Shown piece by piece: positions 1 through 10,600 of a stretch of DNA of 64,000 nt. Each line of letters begins with the position of its first letter. Position 1 is the first letter of the stretch. Source of the DNA: Nelumbo lutea (lineage: Eukaryota; Streptophyta; Magnoliopsida; Proteales; Nelumbonaceae); contig JAKGHH010000005.1 of assembly GCA_022828595.1 (NCBI GenBank), positions 63,979,655-64,043,654 on the forward strand, read 5' to 3'. The position numbers and the translations under genes were made by a program. The notes below the pieces were generated by a model. That model was not told the DNA's origin and ran no database searches. It worked only from the letters and a program-made list of their open reading frames with translations.

Positions 1-200
1 ACAGTGTCGATTGGGTGCTAATCCTTCCTGAATTTGCACAAGTTAGCAGAACAGATTTGGGGGATGGATTTTGGGATGTGCTTGAGTTACAAGCTTGTAA
101 TTCTGATTACTTGTTTTGAGTTGTTATAGTTTCTTGGTGTTACCTTGATACCTGTTGAGATTGTTTTTTCCTTTTCATTAATAAAAAATTCTATTTACTT
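1..200 (+). mobile_element. Possible LINE 3' end (RNase H tail)
   Basis: A frame from base 3 reads about 38 codons to TGA at 118-120, followed by a T-rich leader, ATTAATAAAAAATTC and an A-rich end near 205. This layout resembles the 3' end of plant L1-type LINEs whose RNase H domain closes the element. The reading frame is too short to prove it. Confidence 0.3.
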
Positions 201-209
201 GTAAAAAAT

Positions 210-1443
210 CCAACATAGAGTTGTGGACCACACCAAAAAATTCTTTGTGGACTAGGCACCATGATATTACCGTTCCAGTTATCCTGGCCAACAACTCCTT
301 ATTGCTGTAAGCCACATTCCTGAAAATGTGAGAGTTCCTTTCTTTGTAAATATTCCATAGGATAGATAGATGCAGGAATACAACTCCACACCATTTTCCA
401 TTTCCATTTCATTTTCTTTTTATTTTTGATAAACTAATTTTATTCCAGCATAGAAATCGAACTCTCAACCTGTCTGGGATACATACGACTACCTAAACAG
501 CTTTAGAAACCTTAACATGACCATGCCATCTGACAATGAACACAAAAAGTGATCTGCAGTCTCAACTTCCATGCAACAAATTACACAAAGAACTGAGTCA
601 ATCTGCATCCCCCTCGTGGTGAGGCTGTCTCAAGTGAGACATTTATTTAAGACTGCAGTCCACACTGAAAGGGCAGCCTTGGAAGGAATGTGAGGCACCC
701 ATTATCTTCCTGCTAGGAAAACCAGAATCAGTGTTCTGATAAATCTTCTCAAGGAAAGATCTGATGGAGCACAACCCTGGGCTCTCCCACCTCTAGACTC
801 TAGTATCCAAACAAGCTATGTTGGGGTGTACCTTGTTCAATGCATTTGAGCAACTCCACCCAATTGTTAGTCTCCCAATCATTTAATTCCTTCTCATGGC
901 TGGACACCAAACCACCTGACAATTGGTAATATCCATATAATCTGCCACTAAAGCATCCTTATTGCTAGCAATATTGTACAAGGTTGAGAACTCTTCCAAT
1001 AAAAGACTCTTTCCACACCAAACATCTGTCCAAAACCTCACCTTTTTCCTACCTCTCACTTTATACTTAATGTCTTTTAAAAACTCAACATAACTTCTCT
1101 CAAATCTTTTCCAATTAGAGCAGCCAAGGGGTCCATTAGCTTCCTCAGGGTCCCAGCCTAGATTCCTCAGCCCTTATTTTGCTTCGATAACCGTCCTCCA
1201 CAAATTTCCACTTTTAAGTGTCGAACCTTCAGAATCATTTGCCAAAAAGGGCCAGGTTCACTAACTTGATCTTTCTGATGCCCAACCCAACCCCCAACAC
1301 CCTTTGTTTTGCTAAGCATACCTTTTTTCCAATTAATGATTCTTCTCTTCCTCCTCCCACCCCCTCCACAGAAAATAAGTTGGAATTTTTGAATTGATGA
1401 CGAAACACTTTTCAGCAATGTGATTTTACCTCCCTTTGATAGA
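210..1443 (-). mobile_element. Degenerate LINE, C-terminal RT and zinc-finger region (part 1)
   Basis: On the minus strand, 1167-1443 encodes a 'LSKGGKITLLKS' motif followed by an 'INWKKGMLSK' stretch. This matches the end of the reverse-transcriptase region of plant L1-type LINEs. 210-1100 continues with stop-ridden pieces of the zf-RVT region, including 'ERNSHIFRN' near 340, which resembles the conserved WKERN-x-RIF motif. The element is split from its upstream half (3130-3780) by a Helitron. It is a pseudogene. Confidence 0.65.
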
Positions 1444-3129
1444 CTAGTAAATATGCACGTGTTGCATGTGGATTTTCAGATAACAATAATAATCTCAATA
1501 TCCTTGTCAGAACCCATTAAAAAATAAGTAATCAAAGCTTGGTGTACTAGTGGATTAAAATTTTGCATTTCATTTTCATTGTTAATAAAAATACTTATTA
1601 TTTATCATTTTTTATTAATATAATAAATATAAATATTAGAGATGTGCACACATTTTATAGACAAATTTATGTTTTTTTTGTATAATTTTTTCTATCTATT
1701 TTTTTGAGTTTTCATTATATAATTATCATTTTTTTTGTGTTTCTATCTATTTTTTATCATTTAATTATGACAGCATTGATTGACCCATCTTACCCAAACG
1801 ATTATACTGTTATAGTGCAAGTCAAATGGGTCGGACTGATCTTAAGCTCAATCCAGGTCCAACTCTATGCATTTGGTCTAAGGCTTGAGACTAAAGTCAA
1901 GCTTAATCTGTCCAACCTCGGGCCAACCCGCACTGAAATTTGATGCACTTGGGTGGGCTTGGACTTGGGTTTGTTAATCAGCCCATGGCAAAAATTGACA
2001 TAAATATATGTGTATAGTTATGTATGCATGCTTGTATGTAAATGTGTCTATGTAATAGTCAGGCCTAACTTGGGCTACCTAAGGGTTAGGCTTAGGCCCA
2101 GCTCGAGGGCCTAAAATCCAAGCTAACCTAGCAAAAATTACAAGCTGGGTTGGTTTGGGCTTGAGTTAAGCTGCCCAGTTTATATGCCTATAAAACAGTT
2201 TACTTTTCAAGTTAGTTTGTTTTTAATTCTATTCCTATCATTATTAAAAAATAACTCTTATTTATCACACTATTGTTTATGTGATGAATACATATTATTT
2301 ATCACACTATTCTTTACAAATTTCTATATTTTTAATGATTTTTGTGTCTATATCTTTTTAAAATTTTTATCATTTAATTAATAACATCATGGGTTGACAC
2401 ATTTGACCTAAAAGGTTGAATCATTGACCCACCACTTGAATAGGAAAATGGTTTTGTTTAAATCTTGTATTTCATTTCAATCATTAATAAAAATATCTCT
2501 TGCTTATCCTATTTATTGTTGTTTAATACGATAAATATATAATAAAAGAGATGTGCCTAAGATTTTTCACAAAAATTTGTAATTTTTGTAATATTTATAT
2601 TTATATTTATTTAAATTGTTTACTTGACTATGAGACCATTGGTTGACCCATTTGGCATGGGGAACTACTTATCCACCACCTAGACAATGAGATGAAATGG
2701 TAGTTTATTTTTCATGTTGGTTTTGAACACATATTTTATATTATCGAAAATATTGGATATAGATTTAATTTGTAGAATTTATTGGTGAAAAGCAAAAGTA
2801 CTTCAAATAAAGTATCTGAAGAGAAAGAATGGAAGTGAACACCTCGATAAGAGGGAATTGAATGAAGTGGAAAGTAAGAGTAATTTAAATTACATTTTTT
2901 GTCCGTATAGTTAGAGAGGGACCAAATACATAAGTGAGGGCATTTTAGTCAAGAAAAGATTACACAGACCGTACATTTAATGCACCTTAAATATAGGATT
3001 TAATGACATGTTATGGGAGTTAATACATTAAATATAGGGCTTTGAGAGAATACAATGAAAAATAGGGATATTTTAGTAAAAAAAAGTATGGAATATAGAT
3101 CTCATTTACACTTTTAATAGTAGTATAGA
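1444..3129 (-). mobile_element. Non-autonomous Helitron inserted in a LINE
   Basis: Read on the minus strand it begins TCTATACTACTATTAAAAG and ends with a short hairpin (ATGCA...TGCAT) followed by ATTTA and CTAG. It sits between A (plus-strand 1443) and T (3130), as Helitrons do, with no target duplication. Removing it joins the two LINE halves in frame. No Rep/helicase is present. The interior is AT-rich and holds roughly three diverged copies of a 200-230 bp unit (near 1550, 2200 and 2450), each including a variant of TTGACCCATTTG. Confidence 0.75.
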
Positions 3130-3780
3130 TATCTAGATCTCCAAGATGCCAACCTTTTGTCAAACTTCTCTAGAATTACCATTCCAAATAGCTTTTGATG
3201 TGCATTTCACACCTAAGGGTAATCCATAAGCCAAGATATTTTATTAGCAATGAGCCCACCTTGCAATCCAATGCAGCAGCCAAGCATTCAATCCCTTGAA
3301 CCTGCCCAATGTTCATAAACTCACTTTTTTTGCAAATTCATCTTCAACCTCAAAACCACTCAAACCATGATAAAATACATATTAAATGCAACATTTGACC
3401 CTCTGTTACTTTGCAAAAAAAGATGGTGTAATCTGCATATTTTAACAAAGGTATTCTTCTTGCCTCCTCATTCACTTGGAAACCCTTAAAGAAACCACAG
3501 CTTGCAGATCTGTCCATCATTCTGTTGGGAGTTTCTACTACCCAATTAAATAGGCAAGGAGATAGTCAGTCTCATTGTCTAAGACCCTTGGAACTTTGAA
3601 AATGCCCTCGAGGACTTCCATTAATGACAACCGAGAAGGATGGAGTTATTGTAGACACCGACATCCAGCTTCTACACTGTTGGGTTACTGCAATATAGGT
3701 GTTTCTTTGAGGGAAACACACCCTCCTACAGAAAAGAAGACGGTGGAGAAAGGAAAACATTCTGCATTCATATCTTTTTC
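3130..3780 (-). mobile_element. Degenerate LINE reverse transcriptase (part 2)
   Basis: Minus-strand frames encode 'VVINGSPRGHF' and 'SSKGLRQ', followed by a degraded copy of the 'GDPLSP' motif and a YAD-type active-site remnant near 3450. These are hallmarks of plant LINE reverse transcriptases (canonical GLRQGDPLSP and FADD). Several stops and frameshifts are present. The same element continues at 210-1443 beyond the Helitron. Confidence 0.75.
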
Positions 3781-3883
3781 CATGCTATCCCCTATATATA
3801 TTCTTTATTACAAATCATAACTGACTCCAATTTCCTTGATGCAGGCCTTAACCGATTAGTTGATGTGACGAGGCTTCCTTCGA

Positions 3884-4730
3884 ATGTATACTGGAGCATT
3901 AACTGGCCAGGCTCATGGACCTAGTCTCTACTGCTCAACAATGATGACTTTCTTCCCATTTGATATTAGGGTCCCTTCTAGTTGGTCTTGGGCTTCTAGG
4001 CTGGTAACTGGGGTCCTAACATGGACCTTGTTCTCAAGGCCAAGGTGTGGATACTGCTGGGCTGGAGCTTTCAGGGGTTCCCATGTAGCTTCTTCCAGTA
4101 GAAGTCCTGCCCATGATACAAGGGCCTCTTGGATGATTTTCCCTCCGGTCTTGACCCATTTGTAGTTGAGAATACCTAGGGGTTGAGTTACCATGTGGCC
4201 AGTGGTCTTCTGTTCAGAACTTTGGAAGTTCGGAGGCAACCACGGAGTTGGGCCACAGGCTCTTCTTGAGGAGTGATACATGAAACACTGGGTGTAGGCT
4301 GGACGTGGTTGGTAATTTCAATCTGTAAGCTACTGTCCCCACTCATTCAGTGATTTTGGAAGGCCCATAGAATCTAGGAGACAGCTTGTGTCATGTTCTT
4401 TTTTCTAGTGATGCTTGACGATATGGCTGAAGCTTTAGGTAAACCAAGTCCCCCACTTGATATTCTACCATGCAATGCTTTTTGTCATAGGCAGCTTTCA
4501 TGTGTTGCTGGGCTTTCTCAAGATTGGACTTGATTGACCTGAGCAGGTCATCTTTGGCCATTAGATTCTCATCTACCAAGCAACATCAGATCCCTTCTTG
4601 TCGGAGAGGATGGCTGGTGGATCCCTCTTGTAGAGAGCCTTGAATGGGGTCATCCCAGCATCCAACTGAAACAAGGTATTATTATACCAAAATTCGGCCC
4701 ACAGCAACATTGGGCCCACTGGTGGGGTTT
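3884..4730 (-). mobile_element. Ty3/Gypsy chromovirus fragment (integrase C-terminus and chromodomain)
   Basis: Minus strand. About 4570-4720 encodes a 'WAEFWYNN' stretch and 'GMTPFKALYKR', the end of a Gypsy integrase. 4391-4579 gives 'YQVGDLVYLKLQPYRQ', the GPY/F-like module. 3928-4281 gives 'ALVSWAGLLLEEATWEPL', a chromodomain (canonical VLVQWKGLPEEDATWE). The segments are in different frames and the 5' part and LTRs were not identified. This is an old, truncated copy. Confidence 0.75.
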
Positions 4731-4894
4731 CTCACCGGTGAAACATCTTAGGTTTCTAGGCACCTTTTGAGTACCTTAGTCTTCTCGTCAATCCATTAGG
4801 TAAGCAATAATTCTGCTGCTCCACATGTCTCTAATACCATTGCTGACCCATCATGTTATGATACCATTTTGTGTAGAAGTCTTGGTAGTTTTCT

Positions 4895-5225
4895 TTGGGG
4901 AGTATGTCAATTCTAGTAATATTTCACACCAGTAGCAACAAAAATGGAAATATGTCATGGAAATATTAGGAAATATGCCAAACATTTTAAACTTTGATCT
5001 GTTAACTTTTAAGTAGGTGGAGGTAGAAGGAAGCTCTTGATTTGCTATATGTTGAATGAATAGTTTAAGTGGGTGGAGGTGGTTCTCATTGGGGAGTATG
5101 CCAATTCTAAAATATTAGAAGATATTTCAAACATTTTAGACTTTGATTGGTTTTAAGTAAGTGGAGGTAGAAGGAAGCTCTCAAGTTCCTATAAGTTGGA
5201 TGAATAATTTTGGTTATGGCCCTTG
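4895..5225. repeat. Diverged direct duplication, about 160 bp units
   Basis: The block near 4895-5064 (TTTGGGGAGTATGTCAATTC, then CAAACATTTTA, GGTGGAGGTAGAAGGAAGCT) is repeated at about 5085-5215 in the same order with small indels. No coding potential. It may be the internal or LTR part of an unidentified element. Confidence 0.55.
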
Positions 5226-5529
5226 GAGTCTGCAATACCTCATGGGAAAGGCATATCCTTGGCATCCGGAGTGGATTTTTCATTTAGGCCTTGTTAGTTT
5301 TCTATTACCTGGGTAACACGTTTCCCTGGGCAAGTGATTCCTTGGGAAACATTGCCTGGGCACTCACAAATACAGTGTTTGTCTGGGCGAAACGTTACCC
5401 AGGTAAGGCGCAAGAATCCATGAGATTTGAGTTTTTGGTGGGTAGGTAAGTAACTTACCCACTCTCTAGGTACTATCTGGAAAAAAGTTTTCTGTGGGCC
5501 CCATTGTAGTGGCGGCTGAACACAGGATT
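5226..5529. other. Gene-free stretch with possible MITE
   Basis: Nothing coding is visible. TAGGCCTTGTTAGTTTTC near 5285 resembles the start of the hAT-like MITEs at 52447 and 54514, but no matching far end was found. Confidence 0.3.
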
Positions 5530-6204
5530 TTTTTTTTTTTTTTTTTTATGAATAAATTTAGTTTTTTTAAAGAACCTTATGTAAAATCTTTACAATCATC
5601 CCTTAGAGAGGCATGAGCTGCTACCTCTCATACAAAAGAAAAACACGTTACAACTGTGCCCTGAATAAAATAGACATTTTACCCCTTGTTTAGCCAAAGC
5701 GCCCGCCATCCCATTTGCTGATCTTCTCACCCGTTGTATTCTTAAATTCATATTCCTGGTTAGCCAAGCAAATTTTTTCATTTCACTCCTGTAGCACCAA
5801 ATTATAGACTCAGGATTCCTTCAATTCTACCACCACTTTTGAGTCCCCTTCTATCACCACATTTGTCAAGTTTAGCTCACTAACTATTTGCACCCCTTGA
5901 ATTGCAGCAAGCAATTCGGCTTTGAGAGAGTCACCCATACTCGTAGGGCCAGAAAAAAAGTGCTATGAGTTTACCTTCTCCATCTCTCATCACCCCTCCA
6001 ATTCCAGAAGGGCCTGGATTACCTCGGCTGCTCCCATCAAAATTCAGTTTAACAAAACCTTCAATTGATGGTATCCAGACCACCTCTACTCTGTCCTTTC
6101 TCTTGGAGCTTTTAGCAACTACTTCCCAATTCCTCCAAATATCACCAAAGGTGAACCGGGAGAGCAACTCCAGAGTTTTGATCAAGTGGATCATCCTAAC
6201 CATT

Positions 6205-6731
6205 TTACGTGCCTTGGGAGAACTCACCCCTAAAAGCTAACTGTTAGAGGAGGGAACCCAAGCACATATATACCCCACCACAGCATCCCATTCTACTGAA
6301 GTGGGATACCTCACATTAGCATCCCATACTACCAACATGGGACAGATGGATCGTAACATCCCACCACGCTTCCGCAGTCCCGGCGCCCATGCAGGCTGGC
6401 TTTGCACTGTGCCTCCCAGTTGCAATCGTGCGGCGCAGGTGGTGACGTCGGTATTGCAGTGTTTGGCAATCGTGCGGCGCAGGTGGTGACGTCGGTATTG
6501 CAGTGTTTGGCCGGGACTAGGTGAACTAGTGCAAAGCCAGCCTGCGTGGGCGCCGGGACTGCGGAAGCATGGTGGGATGTTACGGTCCATCTGTCCCATG
6601 TTGGTAGTATGGGATGCTAATGTGAGGTATCCCACTTCAGTAGAATGGGATGCTGTGGTGGGGTATATATGTGCTTGGGTTCCCTCCTCTAACAGCTAGC
6701 TTTTAGGGGTGAGTTCTCCTAAGGCGCGTAA
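6205..6731. mobile_element. Mutator-like foldback element (527 bp) with long inverted arms
   Basis: Two arms of about 203 bp (6206-6408 and 6528-6730) are near-perfect inverted repeats, so the same peptide appears on both strands. Termini are TTACGTGCCTT and its complement. A 9-bp imperfect target duplication, CTAACCATT (6196-6204) versus CAAACCATC (6732-6740), fits the Mutator superfamily. Removing the element with one target copy restores the LINE frame. The loop contains a perfect 44-bp tandem duplication. No transposase. Confidence 0.8.
6423..6510. repeat. 44-bp tandem duplication in the foldback loop
   Basis: The unit starting CAATCGTGCGGCGCAGGTGG at 6423-6466 is repeated without change at 6467-6510. 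It lies in the single-copy loop between the inverted arms and is GC-rich compared with the surroundings. Confidence 0.9.
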
Positions 6732-7015
6732 CAAACCATCACACAAATCCTCATTTCTTCCTTGTTTCTCTCCTTCTCTGAGAAGATTCTTGCATTTCTC
6801 TCTTCCCAAATGGTCCAAATCAAAGCTGCTCTGGCACATCTCCACGTTATACTGCCTCTCTTCTTTGGCCAAGTTAAACAGGAGGGATCAAATAACGTAG
6901 TAACCTCCGTAGCTAACATCTTCCTGCACCCAAACAAAGAAGAAAACCAAAGCCAGAAATCTGCAACAAAGGGGCCGGAAATCAGTAAGTGACAACAACT
7001 CTCATTCTGAAGCAA

Positions 7016-7543
7016 GTCTATAGTAGGCTCTTACCTTGGTTAGAATGGGTCTACAGAAAAAAACTCTTTGAAGGGAAAGGAAGAAACTGAGGAATCACAA
7101 AAGGTCTTTAACAAAGAAGCGAACACGGGATTATTTCAACTCCATGGGACCCACCCATTTACATCCCCTCCCCATTTTTACTCGAAAAAGAACGAGGCCT
7201 TAGATGGATTCTAAAATCAACCAATTTGTTTAGCTACGGGTGACACAATAGGGACTGTTTTGTATCAAGTTCCAGAAATTCCAGGTTGATGTGCTGGCCT
7301 GTTTTATTCCATTGTTCTTTATCTTCACTTTAATGTATTTTATTTTATCATGTTACTTATCAGGAGTAGAAGCTTATGTTTTTAGGACATGTATGTTGTT
7401 TTATCCTCGTCATTAGATTCTTGGGTTTGTCCATATTGATACTTAATTATTTACTCAGTCATGTTAATATTATTAAATACTAACATGGTTTATATTCATT
7501 TGGTTTGACATCTTACTTAAATGTTTGAATATATGGTTGTAAG
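7016..7543. other. No recognised gene; possible intron end
   Basis: Stretch between the LINE and VPS13 exon 1. No coherent frame. A short exon ending CCAG before GTTGATG at 7281 is possible, but I cannot support it. Confidence 0.4.
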
Positions 7544-7695
7544 GCACATAGCTTTGGCAAATCAGATTCCAGAAAATGCATCCTTTGTGTCAGTCCAGCT
7601 TGCTGTGGTTGGAGATTTTTCAACTTCTCCAATTCATGTTTCTTTTTTGAATCCTCGAGTACTTGCTTGGAGAACACGTATAATATCATTACAAG
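7544..7695 (+). CDS. VPS13: VPS13 exon 1 of those visible
   Basis: Encodes a stretch containing '[13 protein letters not shown]', in frame with the exon at 13817: the donor after CAAG (GTATCT) leaves one base, G, that completes an Asp codon. The acceptor is the weak point. I chose the AG at 7542-7543, which would make the exon start on the third base of a codon, but the pyrimidine tract is poor and AGs further in are possible. An upstream micro-exon near 7248-7280, ending CCAG before GTTGAT, is conceivable but unproven. Confidence 0.7.
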
Positions 7696-10600
7696 GTATC
7701 TTCTATAAAATTTGTTTATAGCTACATAATTACATATATTTTCTTAGTTAAAATATATATTTTTTCAAAAGAATGCATCAACACGTGGTTTTCTAGATAC
7801 TAATAAAAGGAATTTCAGGATGATTTACCAAATAGTAGTTAAATATTCGTGATGCTTATGCTGTTACATACCATATTGATATCTTGGGGAGGTATCTTTA
7901 AGAAAATTAATTTATGAACTTGCCAAATTGCAGTGAAAATTCAAGACATTACCAAATGGCCAATTTTTACCATGAGAAATAAAGGAAAAAAAAAACTCAT
8001 AACAAGGCCAAAATCTCTCTCTAGTCAAGTTGTTTAGTGAAGAAGTCTAAAATGCTTAGTATCTTCCATGAACTATGGTAGAGGGAAAAAATAGGGCTGC
8101 AAATGGTATCTCTTTTCCTGATTATGAATTTGTATCCAGTCCAGTAAGGCTACCTAAATTTGATCCATAAATGATTGGACCAAAATCATCAAATATGAAT
8201 CATCCTCAATTTGTTTCTATGTGATCTACTCTGATAGCATGTAAATATAAGCTTATGCCTACATAATATTCTTTTTGATGAGTTTATATCTACATAGACT
8301 TTTCAATAGGGCAATGAAAACTATTTAATAAGGTGTCCCCTCATCTTATTCTTGTTTTGTTTGTAACTGGCTACACAACAGGGGGTAGTCCTCCCCCCAA
8401 AACTTTTATTTGTAACTGACACCTCAAAAACTTTTGTTTTACAAAAGTACCTATTAACTTCAATTATCCATTTCTGATTGTCACCTTCTATATGTTCTTA
8501 ATGTAGTAGTGTATCAAAACAGGTCCATCTTTCCTTGATTTCCCCCATCATTTACCATGACTCTGACATTTCTCTTTGATGCATCTGATGTGATTTAAAT
8601 CTCTGTTTTCTTCTTCCATCTTTTGCAAGTATGCAAGTTCCATTTTTTCCCTCTTCATACCTAGCTTATATAAGTTTGCCATGTCTTAAATTAATTTCAC
8701 TCACTTTCTCTTGATCCTCCTTTTTGTGTTTTTATATTTTTTGCAAGTTTTATATATTTTTAGTTCTTTGCAAATCTTTATACCATGCTTGTTTTGATTT
8801 GATTATTTTTTGAACATCTTTATTTCATCACCATGTTTCTTTAGTACCTTGCCATTTCTTTTCAAATTCTTCTAAAACCTCTTTTGGTACTTATCTTTTA
8901 TGCAGTTAGTCATTTGAGGCTACATATTATTAGTCTCTTCATCTAAATTCCATCTTCTTTTTGCTATTAGGTTGTCTTTATCATGCTAGTTTTTATTATT
9001 TTAGATTCACCAACCTATTCTTTACAACTCTAGCTACAAATTCTTTACACCCTGCATGAATGGATTGTTTTACTTCATTGTCCAATGAGAAATAGCGAGA
9101 AGTGAGAAACAAGGGGGAGAGTGAGAGAGAGAGAGAGGTTTGGGGCTCCAAAAATCTTGGTCTGGTGGCACCCAAGTCTATATCAGGGGACATTAGAACG
9201 CAGATTAAAAAATAAAAAATAAATAAAAGGACCAAAGTGCCCTTGTGGCTCTCAAGCTGGGTTGTAGATATGTATCATACCCAACTTGTCACATAGTTCA
9301 TTCATCATTGTGCCTTCAACCCTGAAGACCCTTTGTAAGGACATCGGCAAGCTGCTCTTTAGAACTGATATAAGGAGTACATGCTTCACCTCTGTCAAGT
9401 GTCTCTCTGATGAAGTGCTTATCTACCTCAATATGGTTAGTTCTATCATGGAGAATAGGATTGGCTGCTATATTAATTGCAGTTTTATTGTCTCAATAGA
9501 GTGATGTGGGACTATCAACTATAAATCACAATTCTCCTATTAGGTTCTTAATCCACAACACCTTAGCAATTCCATGGGTCATAGCCCTTTACTCAGCCTC
9601 TAAAGGAACAATATCCACTAGTTGACTTTCTATCATCCACTAATTCAGCCCAATCTGCATTTGTAGTCTTCAACCTTCATAAGACCATGCTTCTTAAACA
9701 ATAGGCCAGCCCCTGGGTATTTCTTTAGATACCTAAGTACCCTGTCTGCTGCTTTAAAATGTGGTACCTTGGAGAGTAGGGGATTCTGAAAATGGCCTTC
9801 CAAGGTGATGAGTGGGAAGCCCTTGGGTTGAGTCCTACCTCCCATTCATTGGATGCCCTACCATGAATACTTTGCTATCACTCTATGCCACAATCTATCT
9901 TGTTCACGAACCCATCTCTATACCCACTTTCCCAGCAATGCCACTTTCCTCTTCTTGATATTACCAATGTCTAAACCTCCTTGTTCCTTGCTTTTGGTCA
10001 CTACCTCCCACTTTACCAAATGGTCCTTCTTAGTATCACCTAGCTTCCGTAAGAAATCCCACATAATTTTCTCTAACTTCCTAGCCACACCCACTAGAAT
10101 ATTAAAGGTTGAGAGGAAGTACACTGGTAAGTTTGCTAAAGTGGGCTTAATTGAAGTGATTCTTCCCCCAAGAGAAATATAATTCCTTTTCCAACCTACT
10201 AACTTCTTCTCAAACCTCTCTATAACTGGGTACCAAAAATTCTCCAAACAAGGATTCCCCCAAAGTGGTAAGCCTAAGTTTCATTGGCCAGACACTCACC
10301 TTATAGCCCAACACTTTAGCTAAAAGAGTGATTTCCTCCTCTGTCCTATTTATTCTTGTGAAATAACTCTTACCCCAATTCACCTTAAGATTAGACACTT
10401 TTAAACCGGTTTACTAAAGCTTTAAGATGCTCCATTTCCTTTGTTACCCCTTCGCAAAAGAGAATCAACTCATCTGTGAACTGGAATTGAGGAAGTTCGG
10501 GCACTCAAAGTCTTCCTTAACTTAGAATTTGGAATTAAGAATTTCGGGGAGCTGAGATATTTATTGGGAATTGAAGTTGCCAGGCCTAAAGATGGCATCT

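Larger units (their letters stand above)
5530..7015 (-). mobile_element. LINE 3' half (zf-RVT region and RNase H) with oligo(dT)-side tail
   Basis: Minus strand. 6732-7015 encodes the post-RT region with 'LIWTIWEERNARIFSEKE'. 5950-6195 encodes an RNase H start, 'VKLNFDGSSRGNPGPSGIGG', which carries the first catalytic Asp. 5596-5930 holds the rest of RNase H after frameshifts ('ANGMAGALAKQGV'). A run of about 19 T at 5530-5548 is the poly(A) tail of the minus-strand element. The element is interrupted by a foldback insertion at 6205-6731. Confidence 0.8.

Noticed and set aside
3575..3820. Plus-strand 81-codon frame
   Set aside because: Shadow of the LINE reverse transcriptase on the minus strand.
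6237..6635. 132-codon frame and its mirror at 6301-6489 as a protein repeated on both strands
   Set aside because: The same peptide appears on both strands only because the foldback arms are inverted repeats.
7248..7280. Extra VPS13 micro-exon upstream of 7544
   Set aside because: A donor-like CCAG/GTTGAT exists but the acceptor and protein match cannot be supported.
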